NCBI GenBank assembly: GCA_033807775.1
Contig: CM066322.1
Location: 15,923,001-15,987,000, forward strand
Source of the DNA: Saussurea involucrata
Lineage: Eukaryota > Streptophyta > Magnoliopsida > Asterales > Asteraceae
Length of the DNA: 64,000 nt
Direction of reading: 5' to 3'
Under the pieces are notes generated by a model that ran no database searches, was not told where the DNA came from, and worked only from the letters and a program-made list of their open reading frames with translations. How positions within the stretch are numbered: the first letter of the stretch is position 1; every line of letters starts with the position of its first letter. A program made the position numbers and the translations under genes. Of this stretch, positions 22,864-33,174 are shown piece after piece.

Positions 22864-24142
22864 AAAGAGTGAATTGTGGATTTGGTCTACGTGCTTTGTT
22901 GGTTTTTGTAACTAAAGTCCCTATACTATGTTTATTGTGGATTTGGTCCTTGTGGTATTCAATTTTTCTTGGCCATGGTCCATCGACTAACATTTTCGTT
23001 AACTTCGTTAAGTTAAGGACCATTTTAGTCATTTTTTCTAAATTTTGTCTTTTTACTATAAAAAAGTAAAACAATATTTTTACACACACACAAATATATA
23101 CATATATAACTATAGACACACAAATATATATATATACATATATATATATATATCTATAATTATACACAAATATATGTATATATATACATAACGATATATA
23201 ACAATTTAATTTTATCATTTTATTGTAATGGTGGAAAAAGATATGGTTTTATTGTTATAATGTAATTAAAATTTTGATTTAAACAAATCAAATCATAAAA
23301 TTGTATCTTATTTTATTTAGAACGAAAAAATAAGATATTGTTTTATGATTTGATTTATTTAAATTAAAACATTAATTATGTTAAAAACGATTTAATGTAG
23401 GGAAATTAATTAAAATACCCTAAGTTTGAAAGTGACTTACCAAAATACCCCAAAAAATAAAAAGTTTACCAAAATGCCATTTTTCCCGCGTTATGGAGCC
23501 CGTGGTCGCGGTCAGGGACCAATTGTGAAAAATTTTGCAAGATATATTTACACTTTCAGTCCCTGACGGCCCGCGATGGCCCGCGATCGAGGCCCGTGAT
23601 GGCCCGCGGTGGGGACTGGAAGTGTAAATAATCTTGCAAAAAATTTCACTTTCAGTCCCTGCCCGCTATAGAGGGCTCTCACCGTGGAAATTTATGGCAT
23701 TTTGGTAAACTTTTCAAACTTTGGGGTATTTTGGTAAGTCACTTTCAAACTTAAGGTATTTTAATTAATTTCCCTTTAATTTTATTGTTCTTTTATTTTC
23801 ATTGTAACAAACAAGCTTATTATCGATATTTTAACACCAAATTATTGAAAACCACTGAGAAATGAACTCCAATTTTATCATTCTAAAATTAGGAGTTTCA
23901 ATTTTAATATTGTTTTTCGTCTTTAACATAATTAATTTTTTAATTTAATTAAATCAAATCATAAAACAATATCTTATTTTTTCGCTCTAAATAAAATAAG
24001 ATACAATTTTATGATTTGATTTGTTTAAATCAAAATTTTAATTACATTATAACAATAAAACCATATCTTTTTCCACCATTACAATAAAATGATAAAATTA
24101 AATTGTTATATATCGTTATGTATATATACATATATTTGTGTA

Positions 24143-24177
<35 letters not shown>

Positions 24178-24435
24178 GTGTCTATAGTTATATATGTATA
24201 TATTTGTGTGTGTGTAAATATATTGTTTTACTTTTTTCATAGTAGAAAAACAAAATTTAGAAAAAATGACTAAAATGGTCCTTAACTTAACGAAGTTAAC
24301 GAAAACGTTAGTCGAGGGACCATGGCCAAGAAAAACTGAATACCATAAGGACCAAATCCACAATAAACATAGTATAAGGACTTTAGTCACAAAAACTATC
24401 AAAGCACATGGACCAAATCCACAATTCACTCTTAT
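22864..24435. mobile_element. Long inverted-repeat element with ~0.5 kb arms
   Basis: The left arm, from AAGAGTGAATTGTGGATTTG at 22864 to about 23390, pairs with 23935-24435. Shared landmarks include CTATACTATGTTTATTG, GGACCATTTTAGTC, a TA/CA-rich segment and ATATGGTTTTATTGTTAT. The unpaired centre contains a nested mini-MULE (23400-23774) and ~155 bp of spacer. Minus- and plus-strand frames of ~100-125 codons in the arms are mirror translations of each other and not genes. It could be a long-TIR MULE or foldback element; the superfamily is undecided. Confidence 0.75.
23400..23774. mobile_element. Mini-MULE sharing ends with the 55.4-60.4 kb MULE
   Basis: It starts GGGAAATTAATTAAAATACC and ends with the inverted form, the same terminus as the larger MULE. 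Inside is a GC-rich palindrome with GTCCCTG and GCGGGC motifs also found there. The 9-bp flanks TTTAATGTA and TTTAATTTT agree at seven of nine positions, compatible with a decayed Mutator-type duplication. No coding capacity. Confidence 0.75.
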
Positions 24436-24754
24436 TAAAATGACAACGAATAAGCGGCCACTTTTCGTAGGAAAATGAAGCAAGTGTGTGTTTATTTATT
24501 AGAAATCAAAGAGAACGAAGTAAAAAATATTCGTTAAAAAATTCATGAACTTAATCATTTAAAATCAGATAGTTTATTGGTTTTTTTAAACCTTTTCTAA
24601 ATTTATGTCACACTAACCTGTTTTACATGTTACAAACTTACAATGATGTATTTAAGCGGTTTTAGAAAGTTTTAAGAGTTTTATTATTCAAAAAAATAAA
24701 TTTTGAACTTAATCATTCAAAATCAGATAATTAATTGGGTTTTTCAGACTTTTA

Positions 24755-24800
<46 letters not shown>
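24436..24800. other. AT-rich stretch ending in a TA microsatellite
   Basis: A 22-bp direct repeat (ACTTAATCATTYAAAATCAGAT at about 24550 and 24706) is present. A TA tract fills 24764-24800. No gene is seen. Confidence 0.5.
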
Positions 24801-24803
<3 letters not shown>

Positions 24804-25128
24804 GACCCTTCTTTTGTTAACCGTTTAATTAGTGTTAACCGTGCTAACCAATCTCATCCGTCCATAATAAAGATCAACGGCATACAAAAAATCATTTATT
24901 TTAATTGATTTAAAATTTGAAAAAAGCGCTATTGTTAAGGTGCACATATGCACCGGGGTAAAAGGGTATAAACACAAATAACATTAAAAAAGGCAATGTT
25001 TCAATGTGCTGATTTCACGGTAGCACGCACCAGAATTCTAGGGATTCTGATTTCAAACACAATCGATCGTACTCCCCCAAATTTCAAACAATACTTTCGT
25101 TTTCGCTCTCAATCTCTCAAAAAATTTA

Positions 25129-25572
25129 ATGGCACCAAAGGCCGAGAAGAAGCCAGCGGAGAAGAAGCCGGCGGAGGAAAAGAAAACCGTCGCCAAGAAA
25201 GTACCGGCGGAGAAGAAGCCAAAGGCCGGCAAGAAACTGCCGAAGGAAGCCGGCGCTGCCGCCGGAGATAAGAAGAAGAAGAGATCGAAGAAGAGCGTGG
25301 AGACCTACAAGATCTACATCTTCAAGGTGTTGAAATAGGTGCATCCTGACATCTGAATCTCGAGCAAGGCCATGGGAATCATGAACAGTTTCATCAACGA
25401 CATCTTCGAGAAACTCGCGCAGGAGAGTTCGAGGCTCGCGAGATACAACAAGAAGCCGACGATTACGTCTAGGGAAATTCAGACCGCCGTGAGGCTTGTG
25501 CTTCCTAGTGAATTGGCCAAACACGCTGTGTCGGAAGGCACAAAGGCGGTGACGAAGTTTACTAGCTCGTAG
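25129..25572 (+). pseudogene. Histone H2B pseudogene (two stop codons)
   Basis: A full-length H2B of about 148 codons with no intron. It has a Lys/Ala/Pro-rich plant-type N-terminal tail with repeated EKKPAEKKPAEE-like segments, then the histone fold with SVETYKIYIFKVL, SSKAMGIMNSF, NDIFEKLAQES, TITSREIQTAVRLVLP and the C-terminal AVSEGTKAVTKFTSS. Two nonsense codons break it: TAG at 25336-25338, where H2B normally has Gln, and TGA at 25354-25356, where it normally has Gly. No frameshift is present, so it decayed recently or kept its frame for some time. Plant H2B genes are intronless, so genomic capture and retroposition cannot be told apart from the gene body. Confidence 0.92.
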
Positions 25573-25837
25573 ATCTCGTTTCATTTTCTCTGTTGAACTT
25601 GATCTGTTCATGAAACAATCTAGTGTTAGGGTTTCGCAACTTTTGATGATCAGGTATTATTAGATGTTCTATGACTTTTAGTTTTTCATTTTAGCACATT
25701 AAAAAAGGCAATGAAAGTGGTTTTTTTGTTGAATTTTTTTGTTCATTGTTTAGTAGATTTGATTATGAATAATAATCGAGATATGCTGATACCAACACAA
25801 TTTAGGAATATGTTGAGCCGTTGGATGGTTCTTGAAG

Positions 25838-26365
25838 TGCATATATGCAATTTTAAGAGGTTCATATATGCAATTATATGATGTGCATATATGCAGTTTT
25901 AAATGCATATATGCACTTTTTTTATCTTCATATATGCAACTGATGTGCATATATGCACATACACTGTGCATATGATTATTTGTCATGATGGTTTGATTAT
26001 TCTTATGGATACACGCTATTTTGTTTATGTGCATATGTGCAGGTTTAAACAAATTTATGGTTGTGCATATATGCAAGTTTACATAGATTTATGGTTTACA
26101 CAGATTTATGGTTGTGCATGTATGCAATTTTACATATATTTATGGTTTACACACAGCTTTACACGGATTTATAGTTGTGCATATATGCACTTTTTATCTT
26201 CATATATTCAACTGATGTGCATATATGCAATTCTATGATGTGTATATATGCAGTTCTAAGGTATGCATATATGCAGTATTAATATGTGCATATATGCAAT
26301 TCTATGATGTGCATATATGCATTTCTATGATGTGCATATATGTAGTTTGAAATCGTGCATCTATG
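25838..26365. repeat. Array of GCATATATGC palindromes
   Basis: About ten exact GCATATATGC motifs and a similar number of one-base variants are spread at irregular ~20-60 bp spacing, often preceded by GT. A second, shorter array of the same motif lies at 61760-61886. The dense palindromes suggest protein-binding sites of the transposon. Predicted short proteins from this region are artefacts of the repeat. Confidence 0.85.
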
Positions 26366-26689
26366 CAAAAAAAAACGTGAAAAGAATATCTGGAACGTGA
26401 AGATGAAGATTATGTTTGAAAATGGGTTTTAGATGATTAAGATTATCATTAATAATTACCAAAAATGAAAATGGGTTTTAGAAGATTAAGATTATCATTA
26501 ATTACTACCAAAAATATCTTGTGCATGAAATTAGGAAAGTAAATAACCAATAAATAATTAAAATTCTGAAATTCCTAAACTACCCCTACCAAACCAGTAA
26601 CCTATCTTGATTCCTATTGGTCCAAAAAAGTTAACATGATTAACACTAATTAGACGGTTAACAAAAGAAGGGGACCCTATATATATATA

Positions 26690-27088
26690 GATGCCCACTA
26701 TTTTGTAAACTTTTTTTCGTGTAAACTTTGGATAATAGGTTTTCTTGATTAAATTGTTTCATGAAATTGTTTATTTTGATGAAATTGTTTCATGAAATTA
26801 TTTCATGAAATTGTTTATTTTGATTAAATTGTTTCATATCATTCATTCTTGATGAAATTGTTTCATATATTTGTGTTTTTTATGTAGTTTCATATATTTT
26901 TTTCATTCTTATGAAACTGTTTCATATATTTTCTTGGTTTGATGAAACTTTGTCGTTTTTACATAAAAACACAAATGTATGAAACAGTTTCATCATGAAA
27001 CAAATGATATGAAACAATTTCATCCAAATAAACAATTTCATCAAGAAAACCTATGAAATTCAAAGTTTACAATTTATTATCCCTCTCT
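26690..27088. mobile_element. Palindromic MITE, copy 2 of the TTTCAT family
   Basis: It starts CCCACTATTTTGTAAAC like the copy at 19447. Its arms pair (TTTCTTGAT and GAAATTGTTTCAT against ATGAAACAATTTCATC). TA tracts lie on both sides, the left one shared with the H2B-carrying element. Confidence 0.72.
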
Positions 27089-27279
27089 ATATATATAAGG
27101 CTTCTTATGAGATTCGTGAGATCCAGATTACAAAAAGTTAGTTTAAAAGAAAATTGTAATATAAAATAAAAATAACTCTCTCCTTATCCATTTTTTCTCA
27201 CATGTCTCTTATCTAATCTCTATTATTATTATTTTCTCTCTCTAGAGGATAAATTCGTACACACATAATTGAATATATA

Positions 27280-27396
27280 TAATAAATGAACATCTTGTAA
27301 ACATTTTCTTATAATTATTATTATAGTCTGTACTCTGTAAACATATTGTGAACACTTTTTTAAATTTATTATTATAGTTTGTGAACATATTGCAAA
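27280..27396. repeat. Minisatellite split by a retrotransposon
   Basis: A ~60-bp unit containing GTAAACATATTGTGAACACT and TTATTATTATAG is repeated. The array resumes after the insertion at 42161-42215, where TTTTGTAAACACATTGTGAA appears. The Copia element therefore landed inside a local tandem repeat. Confidence 0.65.
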
Positions 27397-27462
27397 TGTT
27401 AGAACTTAGATAATCGAATTGAAATTCGTGACACACAATTTAGAATCAAATGGAAAAACTGA

Positions 27463-27513
<51 letters not shown>

Positions 27514-28252
27514 TTACATGTAAACGGAATTACATAATTGAAAGATTCAAGATAAGATGACTAACTCGACTTTCTTGATTACGAACTTGAAGAAGAACGT
27601 TGTTTGGATTGAGGCCTGCAAAGCAGTGTCTTTAGACAGAAATTCGTCCCTCGTACGGCAGAGAATGGACGTCTATCTAGAGGATTCAACAATCCGTTCA
27701 AGATGCGAACTCTCGAACCCGACGAATCAAACTATGCCTCCATATCGAAGAACAATGAAGAACTTGGAGAGAATTTGAGAGAGTATGATTTGTGTGTGTG
27801 TGTTAATTCTGCCAAAAAACGAGAGAAATAGGGTATATATAGGTTTCTCAAATAACAGAATCGCAAACCACCGAAAACTGACGAATCAGAGAAGCGCGCG
27901 GTTTAGTGCGCGGCCTGAAGCCGCGGGGCAACCCGCGTAACCTTCTGTTTCTTGAAACCATCCAAAGGGATGTGCGGCCTGTTGCGCGGTCTGAAACCGC
28001 GTGGCTAGCCGCGTAAGTCCCTGTTTCGGCAAAACTGAAGTTTCGCAAAAAGTCGCGTAACGCTTTGTTTACCCATCTCTCATTCAAGTCAAGAGACCCC
28101 AAGAGCCCCAAGGCCCAAGGCCCATCTTTGACTTTAAATATGTCCTTGGCACAACTTACTAGTTAGCCAATTTAATAAGAGGTAGGGGACTCTCAATATA
28201 AGGCTATCTAGATTTCCTCCTTTGGTCTATGTAGGACAAGCAAATCCCAACA
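27397..28252 (-). repeat. 3' LTR of Copia A (left copy, 856 bp)
   Basis: TG...CA ends with TGTT/AACA termini. A TATA box on the minus strand is at 27833-27842. This copy keeps a GC-rich ~190-bp segment (about 27885-28070) with GCGCGGTTT and CCGCGTAA motifs that the right LTR lacks. The TA tract near 27470-27508 is also longer here. Confidence 0.92.
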
Positions 28253-28849
28253 ATACCCCATATTTTCTATTCAAACTCTAACAATACCCCACATTTGAAT
28301 AGAAAATAAGATATTCTAAAAGTATTTATTGTTCTTATTCAGGAAATAAACATGAAATGCATCAGAAAAGGTGTCTAGGTGACTTGAACCGTTCATAGTG
28401 AGTATTCATCGGACCTACTTTGTGGGTAGTGACGAAGAGTCTTGAACTAACCACGTTTTGTAGTAAGTCTAGACAATGAATATCACACAAATCATGTTTA
28501 TGCATAGTTGACTCTTACCGTTGTGTTCATTTCGGTCGTGAACAATCCTTTCTTCATGAGAATTTTAGAAGACGTAGCCATATCCGTCTTCAAAGATGCG
28601 ACCCCACATCAATCTCATATAGGTAATATTGATCAAGAACATTCCGTAGTGTTCCACCAACAAGCTATCAGTATTATTAAGAATAAGAATTCAACCCTTA
28701 AATCATCAACGGAAAATACACTACAATAAACATCATAGGAATAGGCGTACCTGTGTATTCGGGCTTGAGTTTTCCTCAACTAGTTGTCCTATTGAACCTA
28801 GACCATGGGATCTCCAATGTTGCTAGGTTAGGTTTCCGCCGAGTAGAAC
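28253..28849 (-). other. 3' untranslated part of Copia A
   Basis: Sequence between the RNase H end and the 3' LTR. Adjacent to the LTR the minus strand reads ATATGGGGTATTG, a weak polypurine tract. No coding motif is seen. Confidence 0.6.
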
Positions 28850-29388
28850 TCATTGAATTGGCTTTAAGCCCATTCCCCTCGATGTATAAGAGACTTGTTC
28901 TCTATTAAGGCCTTTTGTCAAAGGATCTGCGATATTTTCCTTTGACTTTACATAATCGATGGAAATTATTCCATTCTTGAGCAAGTCTCGTATCGTTTTG
29001 TGGCGACGCCTGATATGTCTCGATTTGCCGTTATAAATTTGATTCTTTGCTCTTGTAAGAGCAGCCATATATCACAATGTATGCAAACGGCGGTAACAGG
29101 CTTAGGCCACAAGGGAATACCCTCTAGGAAGCTTTTAAGCCATTCTGCCTCTTCGGCAGCTTTATCTAGGGCTACGAATTCGGCTTCCATGGTGGACCGT
29201 GTATTCATGGTTTGCTTTGAAGATTTCCAAGATATGGATGCACCACCAAGTGTAAACACATAGCCACTTGTGGACTTACTTTCAGAATGATTGGAAATCC
29301 AGTTTGCATCACAATATCCTTCTAGTACGGGAGGATATTTGGTATAGTATAACCCATAGTTCATTGTGTATTTTAGATATCGAAGCAC
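28850..29388 (-). pseudogene. Copia A RNase H region, frameshifted
   Basis: Two overlapping minus-strand frames together make a Copia RNase H. The first holds LEGYCDANWISN, TSGYVFTLGGASISWKS and STMEAEFVALDKAAEEAEWL; the second holds GKSRHIRRRHKTIRDLL, SIDYVKSKENIADPLTKGL and GMGLKPI. A frameshift around 29060 separates them. The DAN, E and downstream Asp-type positions of the RNase H fold are recognisable. It joins the reverse transcriptase upstream through a second break near 29390. Confidence 0.88.
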
Positions 29389-29390
29389 TC

Positions 29391-30467
29391 TTATAAGTGC
29401 ATACCAATGATCCTTACTTGGGTTATGTGAGTATGACTAAGTCTACTCACGGTATATGCTAGATCCGGTCTCGTACAATTCATAATGTACATCAAGCTTC
29501 CAAGCACTTGAGTGTATTCCAATTGAGATACACTCTCTCCTTGATTCTTTTTAAGTTGGCTTGAAGGGTCAAAATGAGTGACTACCGGTCTATCATCATA
29601 GTGACCAAATTTCCTAAGTACTTTCTCAACATAGTGTGATTGAGTCAGAATGTAACCGTTAGGATCTCTTTGGATCTTAATCCCAAGAATTACATCTGCT
29701 ACTCCAAGATCCTTCATGTCAAATGAGGAGTGCAACATCTTCTTGGTTTGATTGATTACATCCAAGTTGGTCCCCATGATTAGCATATCATCTACATATA
29801 GACATATTATGACACATGCGTTCTTGCATTGTTTCACATATACGCATTTGTCACACTCAATAATTTGGAAACCATTTGATAGAAGAGTGTTATCAAACTT
29901 CTCATGCCATTGCTTTGGGGCTTGTTTAAGTCCATATAAAGACTTAACAAGTTTGCATACTTTGTTCTCTTGGCCTCTTACAACAAAACCTTCCGGTTGT
30001 TGCATATATATTTCTTCATCTAACTCACCATTTAAGAAAGCAGTTTTCACATCCATTTGATGTATGTGTAGGTTGTGAATTGCTGCTATAGCCATCAATG
30101 TCCTAATGGACGTGATTCGTGTTACCGGTGAATAGGTGTCAAAGAAATCTTGACCTTCCTTTTGGCGGTAACCTTTGGCAACTAATCGAGTTTTATATTT
30201 CTCTATAGTGCCATCAGGTCTTAGTTTCCGCTTGAAGATCCATTTATGGCCAATTACCTTGTGACCCGGTGGTAAATCTACCAATCTCCATGTGTTATTC
30301 TGAACAATGGAGTCTATCTCACTTTGAATAGCCTCTTTCCAATAAGGTGCCTCCGATGAGTCCATGGCGGCTTTATAGGATTGAGGTTCTTCATCGACAA
30401 CGAATGTCATGAAGTCGGGTCCAAAGTCTTTAGCAATTTTTCCCCTTTTACTTCTTCTAGGCTCCAA
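29391..30467 (-). pseudogene. Copia A reverse transcriptase
   Basis: A 358-codon open frame with the full Copia RT order: EPRRSKRGKIAKDFG linker, WKEAIQSEIDSI, WIFKRKLRPDGTI, ARLVAKG-like block, QMDVKTAFLNGELDEEIYM, KSLYGLKQAPKQWHEKF, the catalytic CLYVDDMLIMG, and LGSLMYIMNCTRPDLAY. The YVDD box is intact, so the RT domain itself is undamaged. An in-frame TAA just upstream (about 30484-30486) cuts it off from the integrase frame, and the end runs into the frameshifted RNase H. TNT1-like. Confidence 0.92.
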
Positions 30468-30485
30468 GTTTTCTTCTTGAGCCTT

Positions 30486-31558
30486 TTATGTACCCTCTTC
30501 ATTTGGTTTCTCAACACTATCGGTGTTTTCTACTTCACATACCCTCTTCCTTGGATTAGAGATTTCTTTCTCTTTATCCTTGAAAGGAAATATGTGTTCA
30601 AAGAATTCAGCCTCAATTGATTCCATAATTGTGTTGTTGTGGATATCTTCATTGTTTGACTTATAGACCAGAAATCTATAAGCAACACTATTACTTGCGG
30701 GACCAAGATATATACAATCAATGGTCTTCGTTCCAAGTTTTGTCCTTTTTGGTAAAGGTACTTGAACCTTTGCAAGGCAACCCCACACTTTCATCCTTTT
30801 GTAGGAAGGAAGTTTTCCTTTCCATAGTTCATAAGGAGATTTATCGCTCTTTTTATGAGGAATTCTATTAAGTATCATGTTTGCAGTTAAGCATGCTTCA
30901 CCCACAAGCTATGTGGTGCTCCCGAAGTAATCAACATTGAACTAATCATGTTTTTCAATGTTCTATTTTTCCTTTCGGCTACTCCATTTTGTTGTGGAGT
31001 ATAGGGAGCCGTGGTTTGGTGAACTATGCCATGATGAGAACAAAATTCTGCAAAGTCATTAGAGTCATACTCTCCTCCTCTATCGGATCTCAGAATTTTT
31101 ATTCTTTTATCTAGTTGGTTTTCAACTTCAGCCTTGTATGTCTTAAACATATTCAAAGCTTCATCTTTGGTATGTATTAAGTATACATAACAATATTTAC
31201 TGCAATCATCAATAAATGATACATAATAGTTCTTACCTCCACGTGTGGGTGTGGCTTTGTAATCACATAAATCGCTGTGGATTAGTCCAAGTACTTGATT
31301 AGACTTTTCAACAGATTTGTGTGGATGGCTTGAGTATTTAGATTCAACACATACCTCACATTTTGTCTTGTTTTCCATGGAACACTTGGGTAATAACCCA
31401 AGTTTTGTCATCCTTTGTAAGGATCGGAAGTTAACATGTCCTAGACGGGAATGCCATAAGGAAGAAGAGTCAAGCATGTACATAGAAGCAGAGCTAGAGC
31501 ATGCGGTTTTATTGCTATTTACAACATTTACATTATTTACATCATCATTGTTCATCAC
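30486..31558 (-). pseudogene. Copia A GAG-pre-integrase and integrase, frameshifted
   Basis: Frame 31558-30887 has the GAG-pre-integrase block (SLWHSRLGHVNFRSLQRM), then the integrase core: HSDLCDYKATPTRGG, YVSFIDDCSKYCYVY, LRSDRGGEYDSNDFAEFC and PQQNGVAERKNRTL, containing the D,D and E catalytic residues. One lost base near 30900 moves the reading to frame 30905-30486, with GEACLTANMILNRIPHKK, PYELWKGKLPSYKRMKVWG and the C-terminal tail. The second part ends at a TAA before the RT frame. Confidence 0.9.
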
Positions 31559-32842
31559 ACTAAGTTTAAAGAGCCCCTCATTAAGGTAGTCGATTCAAAC
31601 ACCAACTTGAATCCTTTGTTACTAAGTGTGGGTCCAGAAATCAAGTTCTTTGTAATAGCCGGTACCTGCAAGACATTGGTGAGCACAAGTTCCTTCCCCA
31701 ATGTAAGCTTGAGGTTCACCTTCCCCTTCCCTTCAACTTTCGCGGTCGTGGCATTACCCATATACATGGGTTCTTCATCATCAACTTTATGGTAAGTAGC
31801 AAACATGTTCTTGGAGTTGCATATATGTTTGGTGGCACCGGTATCAACCCACCAATCAGTCACGTTTGTAACCATAAAAGCCTCAATTACTCCAACGTAT
31901 TGATTTGGAGCATTGACCACGTTGGCTTGATGGGGGTTTCCACCGGCACCTCCTCCTCCGGCGCCTCCTCCTCCGGGACCACCATGGTCTATCCTATGGC
32001 GGCAATCCTTTGCTCGATGCCCCGGCTTTCCGCATACCCAACAACTCATCACACGCTTCTTGAAAGGCTTTCGTTGTACGGACAGTGGGTTTGAAGCATT
32101 GAGGTTATGCTTGAAACCCGTGGCCTTTCCCTTCCCTTTTTGGAATTTTTTCCTCGATGAGTTACCGATAACCATGTTTGCATTTGGTTCCAACGAGGTA
32201 GCATCCGCCTTCTCGTTCATCCGGTTGTCCTCCTCCACCCGCAATTTGAGTATCAATTGCTCAAAACTCATATCCTCGGACAAATGTTTAAGATAGAGTT
32301 TAAAATTTTTCCAGGATGGAGGTAACTTATCAATTATTGAACCAACAACAAAATTAGAGTTGATGCCCATACCTTCGACTTCCAATTCATGGACCAAGAT
32401 TTGAATTTCTTCTACTTGTTTCACGACTGGTTTGGAATCCGTCATCTTAAAATTCAGGAATTTGCCCAAGACAAATCTTTTGGAACAAGCGACTTCCGAC
32501 TTGTACTTTGATTCCAACGATTCCCAGATTTCTCTTGCCGAAGTGAAGGATGAATAAATGTCATAGAGACCATCATCCAAACCATTAAGAATATAATTCC
32601 GACAATTATATTCGTTCGCGTTCCAATTATTAAAGGATCGTTGGAACGCAACCACTTCAATCTGGGATGGGGCGGTTTCTCCTTCTCCAACCGGCGGTGT
32701 CGGTGCTTGATCGGTAAGCACGTTCGACACTTTCAATGTCTTCAAGTAGAAGAGCATTTTTTGTTGCCATCTCCTGAAATCGGAACCCTTGAATTTTTCG
32801 GGTTTCTCCACATGCGATTTCAACAAGGAAGAGTTTATCCAT
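31555..32842 (-). pseudogene. Copia A gag and protease start, frameshifted
   Basis: The Gag region contains EKFKGSDFRRWQQKMLFYL near its N terminus, a UBN2-type capsid block (YILNGLDDGLYDIYSSF, WESLESKYKSEVACSK), a zinc knuckle (CWVCGKPGHRAKDC), a Gly-rich linker and the protease motif WWVDTGATKHIC. The ATG at 32842 lies in a different frame from the body, so a one-base change occurred within the first ~15 codons. Another frameshift near 31590 separates the end of protease from the integrase part. The SIRE-like element inserted two bases upstream of this ATG. Confidence 0.9.
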
Positions 32843-32844
32843 CG

Positions 32845-33174
32845 TGTTGATCCAAACCCTCAGTGATTTGATAATGACCATCTCTTAAACACTTAGTGAA
32901 AATTGTAAGTAAACAATATGTATTAGAGTTTCACCATCGTTGATAAGTACTAGGACTTTACAGTACCGCTGATAGGAACTCTCGCTCTTTAGATTAGACA
33001 TTCAGCGAACACTGTTCATCCAGTAGCTCTGAGCCTGTTCAGTCTCTGTGATGATCGTTGATAGTTTAGTTGTTTACTTATGATCCTTGAAGACAAGTTT
33101 CACGTCAACATAGGTTCTACGCTGAAGTCGAAGATCAAGCCCAAGAACCAGCGACAAGTCTACTAATGAACTGA
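32845..33174 (+). repeat. 5' LTR fragment of the SIRE-like element
   Basis: It matches the first 330 bases of the 3' LTR (40530 onward) and breaks off after AATGAACTGA, where foreign sequence starts. It has no promoter-proximal part, so this LTR cannot drive transcription of the copy. Confidence 0.92.

Larger units (their letters stand above)
24801..26677 (+). mobile_element. Transposon with ~40-bp terminal repeats carrying a histone H2B copy
   Basis: The left end (GACCCTTCTTTTGTTAACCG, then TTAATTAGTGTTAA) pairs with the right end, whose reverse complement is GGGTCCCCTTCTTTTGTTAA followed by CCGTCTAATTAGTG. TA microsatellites flank both sides. The interior holds the H2B pseudogene with its leader, then an array of GCATATATGC palindromes, then a stretch found again inverted at 61431-61886. 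The repeated end sequence and array show that this is a family, one copy of which has captured a gene. Superfamily unassigned. Confidence 0.75.

Noticed and set aside
22770..23218. Frames of ~100-123 codons on both strands, repeated at 24106-24483
   Set aside because: They are translations of the two arms of an inverted repeat and microsatellite sequence, mirror images of each other and not genes.
25126..25611. 161-codon minus-strand frame opposite H2B
   Set aside because: Antisense shadow of the Lys-rich H2B coding sequence, giving runs of Leu and Arg.
25750..26238. Apparent His/Met/Cys/Tyr-rich proteins
   Set aside because: Produced by the GCATATATGC repeat array in every frame.
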